Below, piece by piece: positions 37,967 through 48,162 of a DNA stretch of 64,000 bases. The DNA lies in NCBI RefSeq assembly GCF_023109105.1, contig NZ_JALDTZ010000009.1:10864-74863 (forward strand), in the 5' to 3' direction. Positions within the stretch are counted from its first letter, which is position 1, and each line of letters starts with the position of its first letter. A model generated the notes under the pieces. It was not told where the DNA came from. It searched no databases and saw nothing but the letters and a program-made list of their open reading frames with translations. A program made the translations under genes and the position numbers. This DNA comes from Streptococcus mitis (GTDB lineage Bacteria > Bacillota > Bacilli > Lactobacillales > Streptococcaceae).

Positions 37967-40810
37967 TTGAAATTTTATAGTCGAAAAGTTTGCATATATA
38001 TTGAAAAAAGGATAGAAAAGGTCACGCGTTATTCGATTCGTAAATATAGCTTTGGAGCGGCTAGTGTAGCAGTCGCTGCTCTTTTCATGTTCTTAGGAAA
38101 TGGAGCTGTATCAGTTCAAGCGGAGGAAATTCAGGGAACGCAGGTTACTGAAAGCGCCAAACCACAACCTGAACAAGACAAGTCTAAGCCTGCGATAGAA
38201 GCAGCGCCAGTTTTGAACAAAACTCAACTTGAAAGCTACATTTCAGAAATTGAGACAAAACTTTCTAACGGTTCTTACGATAACAAAACTGAAGAAAGTG
38301 TTGCAGTCTTAAAAGCTGACTTAGAGGCAGCAAAAGCTACATTAGCGAATGCAACTGCTCAAGTTCAACTAACAGAAGCTTACAACAAACTTGTCACTAC
38401 AGTTAATACTAAATTAAAAGCTAAGCCTGTAGAGCAAAAAGAAACTCCAGCAGTAGACACTACTAACGGAAAAGAAACTGTAGGTAAAAAAGCAGAAAAC
38501 ACTGAGAAAAAATCTGATTCTAACTCAATCGAAAACACAGGATCTAACGCCCCACGTAACGGTAAAGCATTAGATAAAGATAATGCATTTAGAGCTGAGA
38601 CAACAAAAACTGTACAGAATATTAGCTATACAATGGAGTTTTCTGATGATGCTACAAAAGAAATTTATCTGTATAACCAAGAAGATACAGATATTAATAT
38701 TGCTATAAATTCATCAACAGGAAATATCACAAAAGCAGTAGTTAGAGGTGGGGGTAATAGAGCGCTTGATGAAACGACTAAAGATAGTGCTGTTCAAATT
38801 GATGGTTTTGGATGGAGCTATACTCAAACTCTAAGTGAAACAGCTGGTCCTGTAAATATGAAAATTACAGGTAAAAGAAATGAGAGATTTTTAGGACTTG
38901 CTAATACTAACAGACGTGAAGATCAACATTCTGTTTTAGGTGAAAGATATCTCAAAATTTATAATACAGCTGGTGAAAAGGTTGAATCTACAGATAATGG
39001 TTTAACTCAAGATGGTTACTTCAAGTTAGTTGTTAAATCTCAAACATACAAATACCAACCAAAAGAATTAACTAATGCGGATAAAGTTACTGTAGCTAAT
39101 CCTAATACTTTATCACAGACTGATCTTGATTCTATAAAAAATAATCTTAAGCTTATCTACTCTACAACAAGTACAGATGCACGTCTTGCGAGCGTTAGAG
39201 GTAGTGAAGTTACAAATTCTAGTTCGTTTATCAAGAGTGTAACGCAATCAACTGAAGCTGGTAAACTTGTCGTAACGTATAACGATGACTCAACTGATTT
39301 AATTGAAAAGTCTACAGTAATTAAGAGCGGAACTGCACCAACAGTAAATACAACAATAACAGCACAAGGAAGTATTCCGAATTCAGTTCCATCATCAGAT
39401 TCAGAATTAACAGGTACAGGGACACCTGGAGCAACAGTTAAAGTTACTGTTAAGAATCCAGAAACAGGAGCTGTGATTTCAGAAAAAACAGCTGTAGTAG
39501 GAGAAGATGGTACTTGGAAACTCCCATTAGAAGAAGGATTAAATAGTAATACACAATTACCAGGAGCTAGTGAGGCAGCAAGACGCTTCTTTGCACCTAA
39601 AAATCCAGTAGAAATTACACAAGTTGTAAATGGAATAGAAACACCGTCTACAGCAGTTTCAGTAGCAGTAGGGGCGTCTAAGATTTTACCATCAGCAGCA
39701 GCTAAAGATGGTGCTAGTGTTGTAGCAGGAGCAAAAGAAGTAACTGTAACAGTACCACATGATGCGGGAAGATCATATTTCTTCTATACTGCTAAAGGTG
39801 CTACATCTACGACTGAGATTGCTTTAGAACAAAGCCAAAATGGATGGTCAATCATCAAAAATGGTGATAAAGCAACTATTAAGTCAGTGGACAAAGGAGT
39901 ATCTGTTCATACAATCACATTGACAATGAACGAAAATGCGCCATTCCAAGAAGGTAACAATAAGCTAGAAATCATCAGTCATAATGGACCTGATTCACCT
40001 GCTAGTCGTCTGGGAAGATACAAAATTAATGTAACAAACGAAAAACCAGTAGTATCATCTGCAACAGATTCAGATGTAACGACAGTAACTGCAGGAGGAA
40101 CTGTAGATCTTTCAACTCTAGCGAAAGTAACAGACCATGAAGATGACCAAAATGCTACATTGGGAACAAAAGGTACACCAACAGTAGTATCAATCAATGG
40201 TGATACAAGCAAAACAACTCTTGAAGCAGTAGATTTAGCAACACCAGGAACATTTACTGTTAAATATAAAGCAGTAGATAGTCAAGGTAAAGAGTCTGAC
40301 GAGTATACACACACTGTAACTGTTCAAGCCCCAGCGCCAAAAGATGCAGCAGGCCTTAAAGACCCAGCAGTAACACCAGTTAAAGATCCAGCTAACTTAA
40401 CAGACGCAGAAAAAGCTAAAGTTGCAGACGAAGTTAAGAAATCTAACCCAACAGCAACAGATGTTAAAGTAGGTCAAGATGGAACAGCGACTGTAACCTT
40501 CCCAGATGGATCAACAGCAGTAATTCCAGCCGATAAAGCAGTAGCGAAAGCTAAAGATTCAGAAGGCGTTCAAGATCCAACAGCAACAGCAGTTAAAGAT
40601 CCAAGCAACTTGACAGACGCTGACAAAGCTAAGGCGGCATCTAATGCTAGCCAAGCAACATCAGCACAAGCAAATGCGCGTAAAGTAGCTAAAGAATTAC
40701 CAAATACAGGTACAGCAGATTCTACTGTAGCTATGGTAGCAGCAGCCGCAAGTGCATTACTTGGTCTTGGTCTTGCAGGCCGTCGTCGTAAAGAAGACGA
40801 AGAAGCTTAA
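37967..40810 (+). CDS. YSIRK/LPXTG cell-wall surface protein, adhesin-like
   Basis: A 947-residue wall-anchored protein. The signal region contains YSIRKYSFGAASVAVAAL, which targets secretion to the septum, with cleavage near VQAEE. A helical FIVAR-like part follows (about 70-145), then a Lys/Glu/Thr linker, a non-repetitive beta-rich domain (about 205-370), Ig-like parts (about 455-780) and YPDG/Rib-like end repeats (KDPA-LTDAEKAKV, TVTFPDGS). LPNTG lies at 911-915, then a hydrophobic stretch and RRRK tail for sortase A. The only start in frame is TTG inside a poly-T tract, so the true start probably is the ATG at 37951 in a different T phase. Ligand unknown. Confidence 0.85.
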   Translation: MKFYSRKVCIYIEKRIEKVTRYSIRKYSFGAASVAVAALFMFLGNGAVSVQAEEIQGTQVTESAKPQPEQDKSKPAIEAAPVLNKTQLESYISEIETKLSNGSYDNKTEESVAVLKADLEAAKATLANATAQVQLTEAYNKLVTTVNTKLKAKPVEQKETPAVDTTNGKETVGKKAENTEKKSDSNSIENTGSNAPRNGKALDKDNAFRAETTKTVQNISYTMEFSDDATKEIYLYNQEDTDINIAINSSTGNITKAVVRGGGNRALDETTKDSAVQIDGFGWSYTQTLSETAGPVNMKITGKRNERFLGLANTNRREDQHSVLGERYLKIYNTAGEKVESTDNGLTQDGYFKLVVKSQTYKYQPKELTNADKVTVANPNTLSQTDLDSIKNNLKLIYSTTSTDARLASVRGSEVTNSSSFIKSVTQSTEAGKLVVTYNDDSTDLIEKSTVIKSGTAPTVNTTITAQGSIPNSVPSSDSELTGTGTPGATVKVTVKNPETGAVISEKTAVVGEDGTWKLPLEEGLNSNTQLPGASEAARRFFAPKNPVEITQVVNGIETPSTAVSVAVGASKILPSAAAKDGASVVAGAKEVTVTVPHDAGRSYFFYTAKGATSTTEIALEQSQNGWSIIKNGDKATIKSVDKGVSVHTITLTMNENAPFQEGNNKLEIISHNGPDSPASRLGRYKINVTNEKPVVSSATDSDVTTVTAGGTVDLSTLAKVTDHEDDQNATLGTKGTPTVVSINGDTSKTTLEAVDLATPGTFTVKYKAVDSQGKESDEYTHTVTVQAPAPKDAAGLKDPAVTPVKDPANLTDAEKAKVADEVKKSNPTATDVKVGQDGTATVTFPDGSTAVIPADKAVAKAKDSEGVQDPTATAVKDPSNLTDADKAKAASNASQATSAQANARKVAKELPNTGTADSTVAMVAAAASALLGLGLAGRRRKEDEEA

Positions 40811-40882
40811 TTGGTAGATTATTTGATAATTATCAGATGATAAGTCCGATTTTCAAAGCTTAAACAAGTACCTCTCATAAGA

Positions 40883-40918
40883 AAATCTCCTAGCAGGAAA
40901 GTCTGCTAGGAGATTTTT
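40883..40918 (+). terminator. Bidirectional terminator between the LPXTG and GH92 genes
   Basis: AAATCTCCTAGCAG pairs perfectly with CTGCTAGGAGATTT with T and A runs on the two sides. It separates convergent genes. Confidence 0.9.
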
Positions 40919-40923
40919 GCATT

Positions 40924-43020
40924 TCAGAAAGTTGACGAGTGACTTGGCAACCAGCTAAGTGTAAAGGTCAGTTGCTCAGCTTTTAAGAGGTCTTGATGTT
41001 GAATGCTAGTTATAGAGGTATTATCTAGTCGGCATTCTTTTACAAAGTTAAAATGGCTGTGGTTTTGTTTAGTATGGATATCTAGCCATTTATTTTCTTT
41101 AGCCAAATAGACACGAAGGTGGTCAAAGAGTGGAATTCCAAGGTCATAACTTGCTTTTCCTGGGCAGGTTGGGTAAAGTCCGAGAGCAGACCATACATAC
41201 CAAGCCGATAGACTACCATTATCCTCATCTCCTGGATAGGCATCCCAGCCAGCTCGAAAGGATTTTTGACGGAGAGTCTTGATTAAGAGGCTGGTATATT
41301 GGGGATAACTACTGTAGTGGAAAAGATAAGGGATGTGGAAACTTGGTTGGTTTGAAATGGCTAGTTGAGCAAATGGCGCTGTTGCCATCTCACTCATCTC
41401 ATGAATTTCATATCCATAGCCAGTCGTTTCAAAGAGCGGAGCATCCTGACAGGTTTTCAAAAGATAGTTGCTGAAGGCTTCTTTTCCACCCATAAGTTGG
41501 ATCAAACCTGGGATGTCGTGGAGGATGCCTAAAGTAGCTTGGACGGCTGAACATTCGGCATAGTCGCGTCCCCAACTATAAGGAGAGAAGTCAGGGCGGA
41601 AGTTGCCTTGACTATCACGCGCTCTCATGTAACCTGTCTCAATGTCAAATAGATGGCGGTAATTTTGTGATGCGGCCTTGTAGGTTTCAGCGATTTCTAT
41701 TTTCCCTCGTTTTTTGGCACAGCTTGCGATACAAAAGTCACTGTATGCATAGTCTAGTGTGTGGCTGACGCTTTCGTGGTGGTCGGTAGAGAGGTAGCCT
41801 AGTTCTTGGTATTGGGCTAGTCCGTGACGACCATTGATGCCGAGAGGATCGGACTTGCTGGCTGTTTCAAGCATAGCTTGGAGAAATTCTTCTTCAAGTT
41901 CAGGTGCCATGTCTTTGCAAGCACTATCTGCTAGTACACCATCAATCAAAGTACCAGGCATCATTCCTCTTTCATCTGGAGCCAGCCACTTAGGAAGGTA
42001 TCCAGCGTCGCGGTAGCTATTGAGGAAGCCCTCAAGAAATTGACGATAGTGTTCAGGAATAATCAAGGCAAAGAGTGGGAATGAAGTGCGGAAGGTATCC
42101 CAAAAACCATTGTTGGTAAAGAGCAGACCGGGCTTGATAGTTCCTGAAGCAAGATCTATATGAATATTCACACCCTGTTCATTTACCTCATAGAAGGTTT
42201 GCGGGAAGAGAAAGAGTCGATAAAGACAGTGATCAAAAAATGTTCGGTCTACAGAGCCAGTTTCCACGACATCAAAACGACCTAGAAGGTTTTCCCAACT
42301 AGCTTTAGCATCTGATTTCGTTTCTTCAAAGTCTTTTCTAGGCAGATTAAAGAGGGCCTGTTCTTTAGAAATAAAAGAAGTCGCCAGTTGAACTTGAGTT
42401 TCCGATCCAGCCAAGTCAATACGCCAGTCTTGCCCCACTTGATTGATAGATAGAATATCCTTAGAGAATGCGAGGGCAGTGAACATGACGAGAGGACTCT
42501 TATTTGTTTCGGTTAATCCACTTTGGACAAGGCTGACAGTACGCTCATCCACTTGCTCCACTGTCAAATCATCATTCGTATGCAGATAGATGGATAGGTT
42601 TTTTCCTTGTGTCTGTCTTAGTTGAACAGAAGCACCGTAGCAAGTAGGAGTTAACTGAGTTTCAATCTGATAACGCTCAGAAAAAATTCTGAGATAATGG
42701 GGATTGAAAATAGCACGATCAAGGTTATAGGAAGACTGACGATGGAAGAGGCTGTCTCCACTAATCTGACCTGTGACAGGTGTCAGAAGGAGCCAAGAGT
42801 AGTCTCCAATCCAAGGGCTGGGCTGGTGGGTTAGTCGAATGCCCTGAAATATGGGAAGATGGGGATCAAAAAACCAAGATCCTTCCTGATCACTCGTTTG
42901 TGGAACAAAGTAATTCATCCCAAAAGGTACTCCAGTGTATGGTAGTGTATTACCTCGTGAAAATGCATGTTTACTGGCTGTTCCAAAACGCGTATCTATG
43001 GTTTCAAGTAGTGGTTTCAT
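40924..43020 (-). CDS. GH92 alpha-1,2-mannosidase, cytoplasmic
   Basis: A 698-residue GH92 enzyme without signal peptide. It begins with the IDTRFGTASKHAFSRGNTLPYTGVPFGMN substrate-binding region (quoted in parts: RFGTASK, NTLPYTGVPFG). The barrel holds the family signature GFWDTFRTSFPLFALI, the GTLIDGVLADSACKDM segment and the late GDEDNGSLSAWYVWSALGLYP. These calcium-dependent enzymes remove alpha-1,2-linked mannose from high-mannose N-glycans. From memory it corresponds to pneumococcal SP_2145. It is divergent from the GH125 gene, with a 170-base shared promoter region. Confidence 0.92.
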   Translation of the reverse strand: MKPLLETIDTRFGTASKHAFSRGNTLPYTGVPFGMNYFVPQTSDQEGSWFFDPHLPIFQGIRLTHQPSPWIGDYSWLLLTPVTGQISGDSLFHRQSSYNLDRAIFNPHYLRIFSERYQIETQLTPTCYGASVQLRQTQGKNLSIYLHTNDDLTVEQVDERTVSLVQSGLTETNKSPLVMFTALAFSKDILSINQVGQDWRIDLAGSETQVQLATSFISKEQALFNLPRKDFEETKSDAKASWENLLGRFDVVETGSVDRTFFDHCLYRLFLFPQTFYEVNEQGVNIHIDLASGTIKPGLLFTNNGFWDTFRTSFPLFALIIPEHYRQFLEGFLNSYRDAGYLPKWLAPDERGMMPGTLIDGVLADSACKDMAPELEEEFLQAMLETASKSDPLGINGRHGLAQYQELGYLSTDHHESVSHTLDYAYSDFCIASCAKKRGKIEIAETYKAASQNYRHLFDIETGYMRARDSQGNFRPDFSPYSWGRDYAECSAVQATLGILHDIPGLIQLMGGKEAFSNYLLKTCQDAPLFETTGYGYEIHEMSEMATAPFAQLAISNQPSFHIPYLFHYSSYPQYTSLLIKTLRQKSFRAGWDAYPGDEDNGSLSAWYVWSALGLYPTCPGKASYDLGIPLFDHLRVYLAKENKWLDIHTKQNHSHFNFVKECRLDNTSITSIQHQDLLKAEQLTFTLSWLPSHSSTF

Positions 43021-43190
43021 AGTCTTTCCTTTAGCTGTTTTTCTACATTATATCAGAAAAATAGGTCCTTTATAAAATGACTTTAAAATATAACTATTTT
43101 GTAGAGAAATGACTATCATTTGTGTATGTATTTTCTGTCTCAAAAGCTATATACTGAAAATGAAACTTGTTTGAAAGAGGATACTGCACG

Positions 43191-44471
43191 ATGATTTATT
43201 CAAAAGAAATTGTTAGAGAATGGCTAGATGAAGTAGCAGAACGGGCTAAGGACCATCCAGAGTGGGTGGATGTCTTTGAGCGTTGCTATACCGATACCTT
43301 GGACAATACGGTTGAAATCCTAGAAGACGGTTCAACTTTTGTCTTGACTGGGGATATTCCTGCTATGTGGCTTAGGGATTCGACAGCCCAACTCAGACCA
43401 TATCTGCATGTGGCTAAAAGAGATGCCCTCCTGCGTCAGACCATTGCAGGTTTGGTCAAGCGTCAGATGACCTTGATCCTCAAGGATCCCTATGCTAACT
43501 CCTTCAACATTGAAGAAAATTGGAAGGGTCACCACGAAACAGACCATACAGATCTCAATGGCTGGATTTGGGAACGCAAGTATGAAGTAGATTCGCTTTG
43601 CTATCCATTGCAGTTGGCTTATCTTCTTTGGAAAGAAACAGGAGAAACCAGTCAGTTTGATGAGATTTTTGTTACAGCAACCAAGGAGATCCTTCATCTT
43701 TGGACGGTAGAACAAGACCACAAGAATTCACCTTATCGCTTTGTTCGGGATACCGATCGTAAGGAAGACACTTTGGTAAATGATGGTTTTGGTCCTGACT
43801 TTGCCGTGACAGGAATGACCTGGTCAGCCTTTCGTCCGAGTGATGATTGTTGTCAATATAGCTACTTGATTCCGTCAAATATGTTTGCAGTCGTTGTCTT
43901 AGGTTATGTTCAAGAAATATTTGCAGAATTGAATCTAGCTGATAGCCAGAGTATTATCGCAGATGCAAAACGTCTCCAAGCTGAGATCCAAGAAGGAATC
44001 GAAAACTACGCCTACACCACCAACAGTAAGGGTGAAAAGATTTACGCCTTTGAAGTGGATGGTCTAGGAAATGCTAGCATCATGGACGACCCTAATGTAC
44101 CAAGTTTGTTGGCTGCTCCATATCTTGGTTACTGCGATGTCAATGATAAAGTCTATCAAGCAACTCGTCGTACCATTCTGAGCCCTGAAAATCCTTACTT
44201 CTACCAGGGAGAATATGCTAGCGGTCTCGGAAGTTCTCATACCTTCTATCGTTATATCTGGCCGATTGCCCTATCTATCCAAGGCTTAACAGCTACAGAT
44301 AAAGCTGAGAAAAAATTCTTGCTAGATCAGCTCGTTGCTTGTGATGGTGGAACAGGTGTGATGCACGAAAGCTTCCATGTAGATGATCCGACTCTCTACT
44401 CTCGTGAATGGTTCTCTTGGGCCAACATGATGTTCTGTGAATTGGTCTTGGATTACTTGGATATTCGCTAA
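43191..44471 (+). CDS. GH125 exo-alpha-1,6-mannosidase
   Basis: A 426-residue cytoplasmic enzyme with the GH125 pattern: DIPAMWLRDSTAQLRPYL, the VDSLCYPLQLAYLLW segment, PSDDCCQYSYLIPSNMFA and the late YASGLGSSHTFYRYIWPIAL. It inverts stereochemistry and releases alpha-1,6-linked mannose from trimmed N-glycan cores. The start (MIYSKEIV) follows AAAGAGG; the frame is open eight codons further. It is the first gene of the run GH125-GH38-ROK-GH20. From memory it equals SP_2144. Confidence 0.93.
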   Translation: MIYSKEIVREWLDEVAERAKDHPEWVDVFERCYTDTLDNTVEILEDGSTFVLTGDIPAMWLRDSTAQLRPYLHVAKRDALLRQTIAGLVKRQMTLILKDPYANSFNIEENWKGHHETDHTDLNGWIWERKYEVDSLCYPLQLAYLLWKETGETSQFDEIFVTATKEILHLWTVEQDHKNSPYRFVRDTDRKEDTLVNDGFGPDFAVTGMTWSAFRPSDDCCQYSYLIPSNMFAVVVLGYVQEIFAELNLADSQSIIADAKRLQAEIQEGIENYAYTTNSKGEKIYAFEVDGLGNASIMDDPNVPSLLAAPYLGYCDVNDKVYQATRRTILSPENPYFYQGEYASGLGSSHTFYRYIWPIALSIQGLTATDKAEKKFLLDQLVACDGGTGVMHESFHVDDPTLYSREWFSWANMMFCELVLDYLDIR

Positions 44472-44562
44472 TGAGCTATCGCTCAACAGATTCTTGTCAG
44501 AATCACAAATTTACATTTAAAACATTAACAATAAAAATTTAATTTAGAATGAGGTTTTACTC

Positions 44563-47208
44563 ATGGAAAATGTTGTTGTACATATTATTTCTCACAGTCA
44601 CTGGGATCGTGAGTGGTATTTACCTTTTGAAAGTCACCGGATGCAATTGGTGGAATTATTTGACAATCTCTTTGATCTCTTTGAAAATGACTCTGAGTTC
44701 AAGAGCTTCCACTTGGATGGTCAAACCATTGTCCTTGATGATTATTTAGAAATCCGTCCTGAAAACCGTGACAAAGTCCAACGTTACATCGACGAAGGCA
44801 AACTCAAAATTGGTCCCTTTTACATCTTACAGGATGACTACTTGATTTCAAGTGAAGCCAATGTCCGCAATACTCTTATTGGTCAGCAAGAAGCTGCAAA
44901 ATGGGGGAAATCAACTCAGGTTGGTTACTTCCCAGATACCTTTGGAAATATGGGGCAGGCTCCTCAAATCCTTCAAAAATCAGGTATTCACGTAGCAGCC
45001 TTTGGTCGCGGTGTCAAGCCAATCGGATTTGACAATCAAGTCCTTGAAGATGAACAGTTTACCTCTCAATTTTCTGAGATGTACTGGCAAGGGGCTGATG
45101 GTAGCCGTGTGCTCGGTATTCTTTTTGCTAACTGGTACAGTAACGGGAATGAAATTCCAGTGGATAAAGACGAGGCTTTGGCTTTCTGGAAGCAAAAATT
45201 AGCGGATGTCCGTGACTATGCATCGACCAACCAATGGTTGATGATGAACGGCTGTGACCACCAGCCTGTTCAGAGAAATCTGAGCGAAGCCATTCGTGTG
45301 GCAAACGAACTCTTCCCTGACGTGACCTTTATTCATAGCTCATTTGACGAATATGTCCAAGCACTGGAAAGTGCCCTTCCTGAACAATTATCAACGGTCA
45401 CAGGTGAGTTAACTAGCCAGGAAACGGATGGCTGGTACACCCTTGCCAATACCTCTTCTTCACGCGTTTACCTCAAACAAGCCTTCCAAGAGAATAGCAA
45501 CTTGTTAGAGCAGGTCGTGGAACCATTAACCATTATCACTGGTGGACATAACCACAAGGATCAATTGACCTATGCTTGGAAAGTACTTCTGCAAAATGCA
45601 CCGCACGATAGTATCTGTGGCTGTAGTATTGACGAAGTTCACCGTGAAATGGAAACTCGTTTTGCAAAGGTTAATCAAGTCGGGAATTTTGTTAAGACTA
45701 ATCTTCTTAACGAATGGAAGGGTAAATTAGCTACCCAAAATGCACAAAGCGACCACCTCTTTACCGTTGTCAACACAGCTTTACATGACAAGGTTGATAC
45801 AGTTAGTGTTGTAGTGGATGTTGTGACTTGTGATTTTAAAGAATTGCATCCGACTGAAGGTTACAAGAAAATGGCAGCCGTGACCTTGCCAGATTACCAT
45901 GTTGAAGATTTAGATGGCCATGTCCTTGAAGCCAAGATTGAAGACTTGGGAGCAAGTTTTGGCTATACTTTGCCTAAGGATAAATTCCGTCAACCATATA
46001 TTACACGCCAAGTGCGCGTGACAATCCCAGTCCACCTTGCTCCGCTTTCTTGGGCAAGCTTCCAATTGGTCGAAGGTCAAGTAGATTACCGTGATGGTAT
46101 TTACCAAAATGGAGTCATTGATACCCCATTCGTAACAGTCAGTGTAGATGAAGGAATTACACTCTACGACAAGACTACTAATGAAGCTTACGAAGATTTC
46201 ATCCAATTCGAGGACCGTGGAGATATTGGTAACGAGTACATTTACTTCCAGCCGAAAGGAACTGAGCCAATTTATGCTCAACTGAAAGGTTATGAAGTCT
46301 TAGAAAACAATGCTCGCTATGCCAAAATCTTGCTCAAACATGACTTGACTATTCCAGTTAGCGCAGATGAAAAATTGGATGCAGAACAAAGAGGTATCAT
46401 CGAGTTCATGAAACGAGATGCAGGTCGTTCAGAAGAGTTGACAACCATTCCTCTTGAAACAGAAATGACTGTCTTTGTGGACAATCCACAGATTCGCTTC
46501 AAGACTCGCTTTACCAATACAGCCAAAGACCACCGCATCCGTCTCTTGGTGAAAACTCATAACACTCGTCCAAGCAATGATTCTGAAAGCATCTATGAAG
46601 TTGTGACAAGACCAAATAAACCAGCAGCTTCTTGGGAAAATCCTGAAAATCCACAACACCAACAAGCCTTTGTCAGCTTGTATGATGATGTTAAAGGAGT
46701 GACAGTAGCTAACAAAGGATTGCACGAATACGAAATTCTTGGAGATGACACCATGGCTGTAACCCTTCTGCGTGCTTCAGGCGAACTAGGTGACTGGGGC
46801 TATTTCCCAACACCGGAAGCTCAGTGCTTGCGAGCTATCGAAGTTGAATTTGCAGTAGAATGCCACCAAGCAGGGGAACGCTTCTCAGCTTTCCGTCGTG
46901 CCAAAGCCTTCCAGGTGCCATTTACAGCTCTTCAAGTTGCAAAACAAGAGGGGAGCGTTGCAGCAACGGGTAGCCTCTTTAACCATCCGGCTCTGAACTT
47001 GCCACAAGTATGCCCAACAGCCTTTAAGGTGGCTGAGAATGAAGAAGGTTATGTCCTTCGTTACTACAACATGAGTCAAGAAAATATCCGTGTGTCTGAA
47101 AAACAACAAACTATTCTTGACTTGTTGGAACGCCCATACTCAGTCCATTCAGGACTATTGGCACCACAGGAAATTCGTACAGAACTCATTCAAAAAGAAG
47201 AAATTTAA
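44563..47208 (+). CDS. GH38 alpha-mannosidase
   Basis: An 881-residue cytoplasmic alpha-mannosidase. The zinc-site motif HSHWDREWY is at residues 11-19, and the nucleophile is D125 in YFPDTFGNMGQ. The three-helix bundle with HNHKDQL and NAPHDSICGCSIDEVH follows, then the long beta-sandwich. Pneumococcal GH38 (SP_2143, from memory) removes alpha-1,3-mannose, complementing GH92 (1,2) and GH125 (1,6). It is 91 bases after the GH125 stop, and the ATG follows GAGGTTTTACTC. Confidence 0.93.
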   Translation: MENVVVHIISHSHWDREWYLPFESHRMQLVELFDNLFDLFENDSEFKSFHLDGQTIVLDDYLEIRPENRDKVQRYIDEGKLKIGPFYILQDDYLISSEANVRNTLIGQQEAAKWGKSTQVGYFPDTFGNMGQAPQILQKSGIHVAAFGRGVKPIGFDNQVLEDEQFTSQFSEMYWQGADGSRVLGILFANWYSNGNEIPVDKDEALAFWKQKLADVRDYASTNQWLMMNGCDHQPVQRNLSEAIRVANELFPDVTFIHSSFDEYVQALESALPEQLSTVTGELTSQETDGWYTLANTSSSRVYLKQAFQENSNLLEQVVEPLTIITGGHNHKDQLTYAWKVLLQNAPHDSICGCSIDEVHREMETRFAKVNQVGNFVKTNLLNEWKGKLATQNAQSDHLFTVVNTALHDKVDTVSVVVDVVTCDFKELHPTEGYKKMAAVTLPDYHVEDLDGHVLEAKIEDLGASFGYTLPKDKFRQPYITRQVRVTIPVHLAPLSWASFQLVEGQVDYRDGIYQNGVIDTPFVTVSVDEGITLYDKTTNEAYEDFIQFEDRGDIGNEYIYFQPKGTEPIYAQLKGYEVLENNARYAKILLKHDLTIPVSADEKLDAEQRGIIEFMKRDAGRSEELTTIPLETEMTVFVDNPQIRFKTRFTNTAKDHRIRLLVKTHNTRPSNDSESIYEVVTRPNKPAASWENPENPQHQQAFVSLYDDVKGVTVANKGLHEYEILGDDTMAVTLLRASGELGDWGYFPTPEAQCLRAIEVEFAVECHQAGERFSAFRRAKAFQVPFTALQVAKQEGSVAATGSLFNHPALNLPQVCPTAFKVAENEEGYVLRYYNMSQENIRVSEKQQTILDLLERPYSVHSGLLAPQEIRTELIQKEEI

Positions 47209-47237
47209 TTTCAAAAAGTAAACATAAAAAGAAAGGA

Positions 47238-47279
47238 GGAGCGAAAAAGTAAGAACCAACTGCTGATTCGCTCCTTTTT
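47238..47279 (+). terminator. Hairpin between GH38 and the ROK gene, possible attenuator
   Basis: GGAGCGAA (47238-47245) pairs with TTCGCTCC (47267-47274), followed by TTTTT. It lies inside the operon, 13 bases before the ROK start, so it would reduce downstream expression. Confidence 0.7.
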
Positions 47280-47292
47280 GCAGGTGAAAGCA

Positions 47293-48162
47293 ATGACCAT
47301 TGCAACGATTGATATCGGAGGGACTGGCATTAAGTTTGCTAGTCTAACTCCTGATGGAAAGATTTTAGATAAGACCAGCACCCCAACTCCAGAAACTCTA
47401 GAAGATTTATTTGCTTGGTTGGACCAACGCTTGTCAGAACAGGACTATCGTGGGATTGCTATGAGTGTTCCAGGAGCGGTCAATCAAGAAACAGGAGTGA
47501 TCGAGGGAATTAGTGCCATTCCTTATATCCATGGTTTTTCATGGTACCAGGCCCTTTCTCATCACCAACTACCTGTCCATCTAGAAAATGATGCCAACTG
47601 TGTTGGACTTAGTGAACTGCTAGCTCATCCTGAGATTGAAAATGCAGCCTGTGTCGTTATTGGTACAGGGATCGGTGGGGCCATGATTATCAATGGCAAA
47701 ATTCACCGTGGTCGCCATGGCTTGGGTGGAGAGTTTGGTTACATGACAACTATCGAACCAGCAGAAAAACTCAATAACTGGTCACAACTAGCTTCTACAG
47801 GAAACATGGTTCGTTATGTGATTGAAAAATCAGGTCAGTCAGACTGGGATGGCCGTAAGGTTTATCAAGAGGCTTCAGCAGGCAATGCCCTTTGCCAAGA
47901 AGCCATTGAGCGGATGAATCGTAATCTTGCTCAAGGATTACTCAATATCCAGTATCTAATCGACCCAGATGTCATTAGCCTAGGTGGCTCTATCAGTCAA
48001 AACCCAGATTTTATCAAAGGTGTGCAAAAAGCAGTAGACGTCTTTGTGGAAAGATATGAAGAATATACAATTGCGCCAGTGATCCAAGCCTGCACCTATC
48101 AGGCAGATGCCAATCTCTACGGCGCTCTTGTCAACTGGTTACAGGAGGAAAATCAATGGTAA
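47293..48162 (+). CDS. ROK-family sugar kinase
   Basis: A 289-residue kinase. [13 protein letters not shown] is the phosphate-binding N-terminus, and [28 protein letters not shown] carries the ROK signature. There is no helix-turn-helix, so it is an enzyme and not a repressor. The usual Cys-rich zinc motif after the HGLGGE part is absent. It probably phosphorylates a sugar freed by the neighbouring hydrolases (mannose, GlcNAc or glucose). The ATG follows GCAGGTGAAAGC; its end overlaps the GH20 start by seven bases. Confidence 0.9.
   Translation: MTIATIDIGGTGIKFASLTPDGKILDKTSTPTPETLEDLFAWLDQRLSEQDYRGIAMSVPGAVNQETGVIEGISAIPYIHGFSWYQALSHHQLPVHLENDANCVGLSELLAHPEIENAACVVIGTGIGGAMIINGKIHRGRHGLGGEFGYMTTIEPAEKLNNWSQLASTGNMVRYVIEKSGQSDWDGRKVYQEASAGNALCQEAIERMNRNLAQGLLNIQYLIDPDVISLGGSISQNPDFIKGVQKAVDVFVERYEEYTIAPVIQACTYQADANLYGALVNWLQEENQW

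Noticed and set aside
37966..40810. CRISPR-like or tandem repeats in the LPXTG gene
   Set aside because: The end contains two related KDP-LTDA segments only; no regular repeat array was seen here or elsewhere in the window, and no CRISPR array was found.
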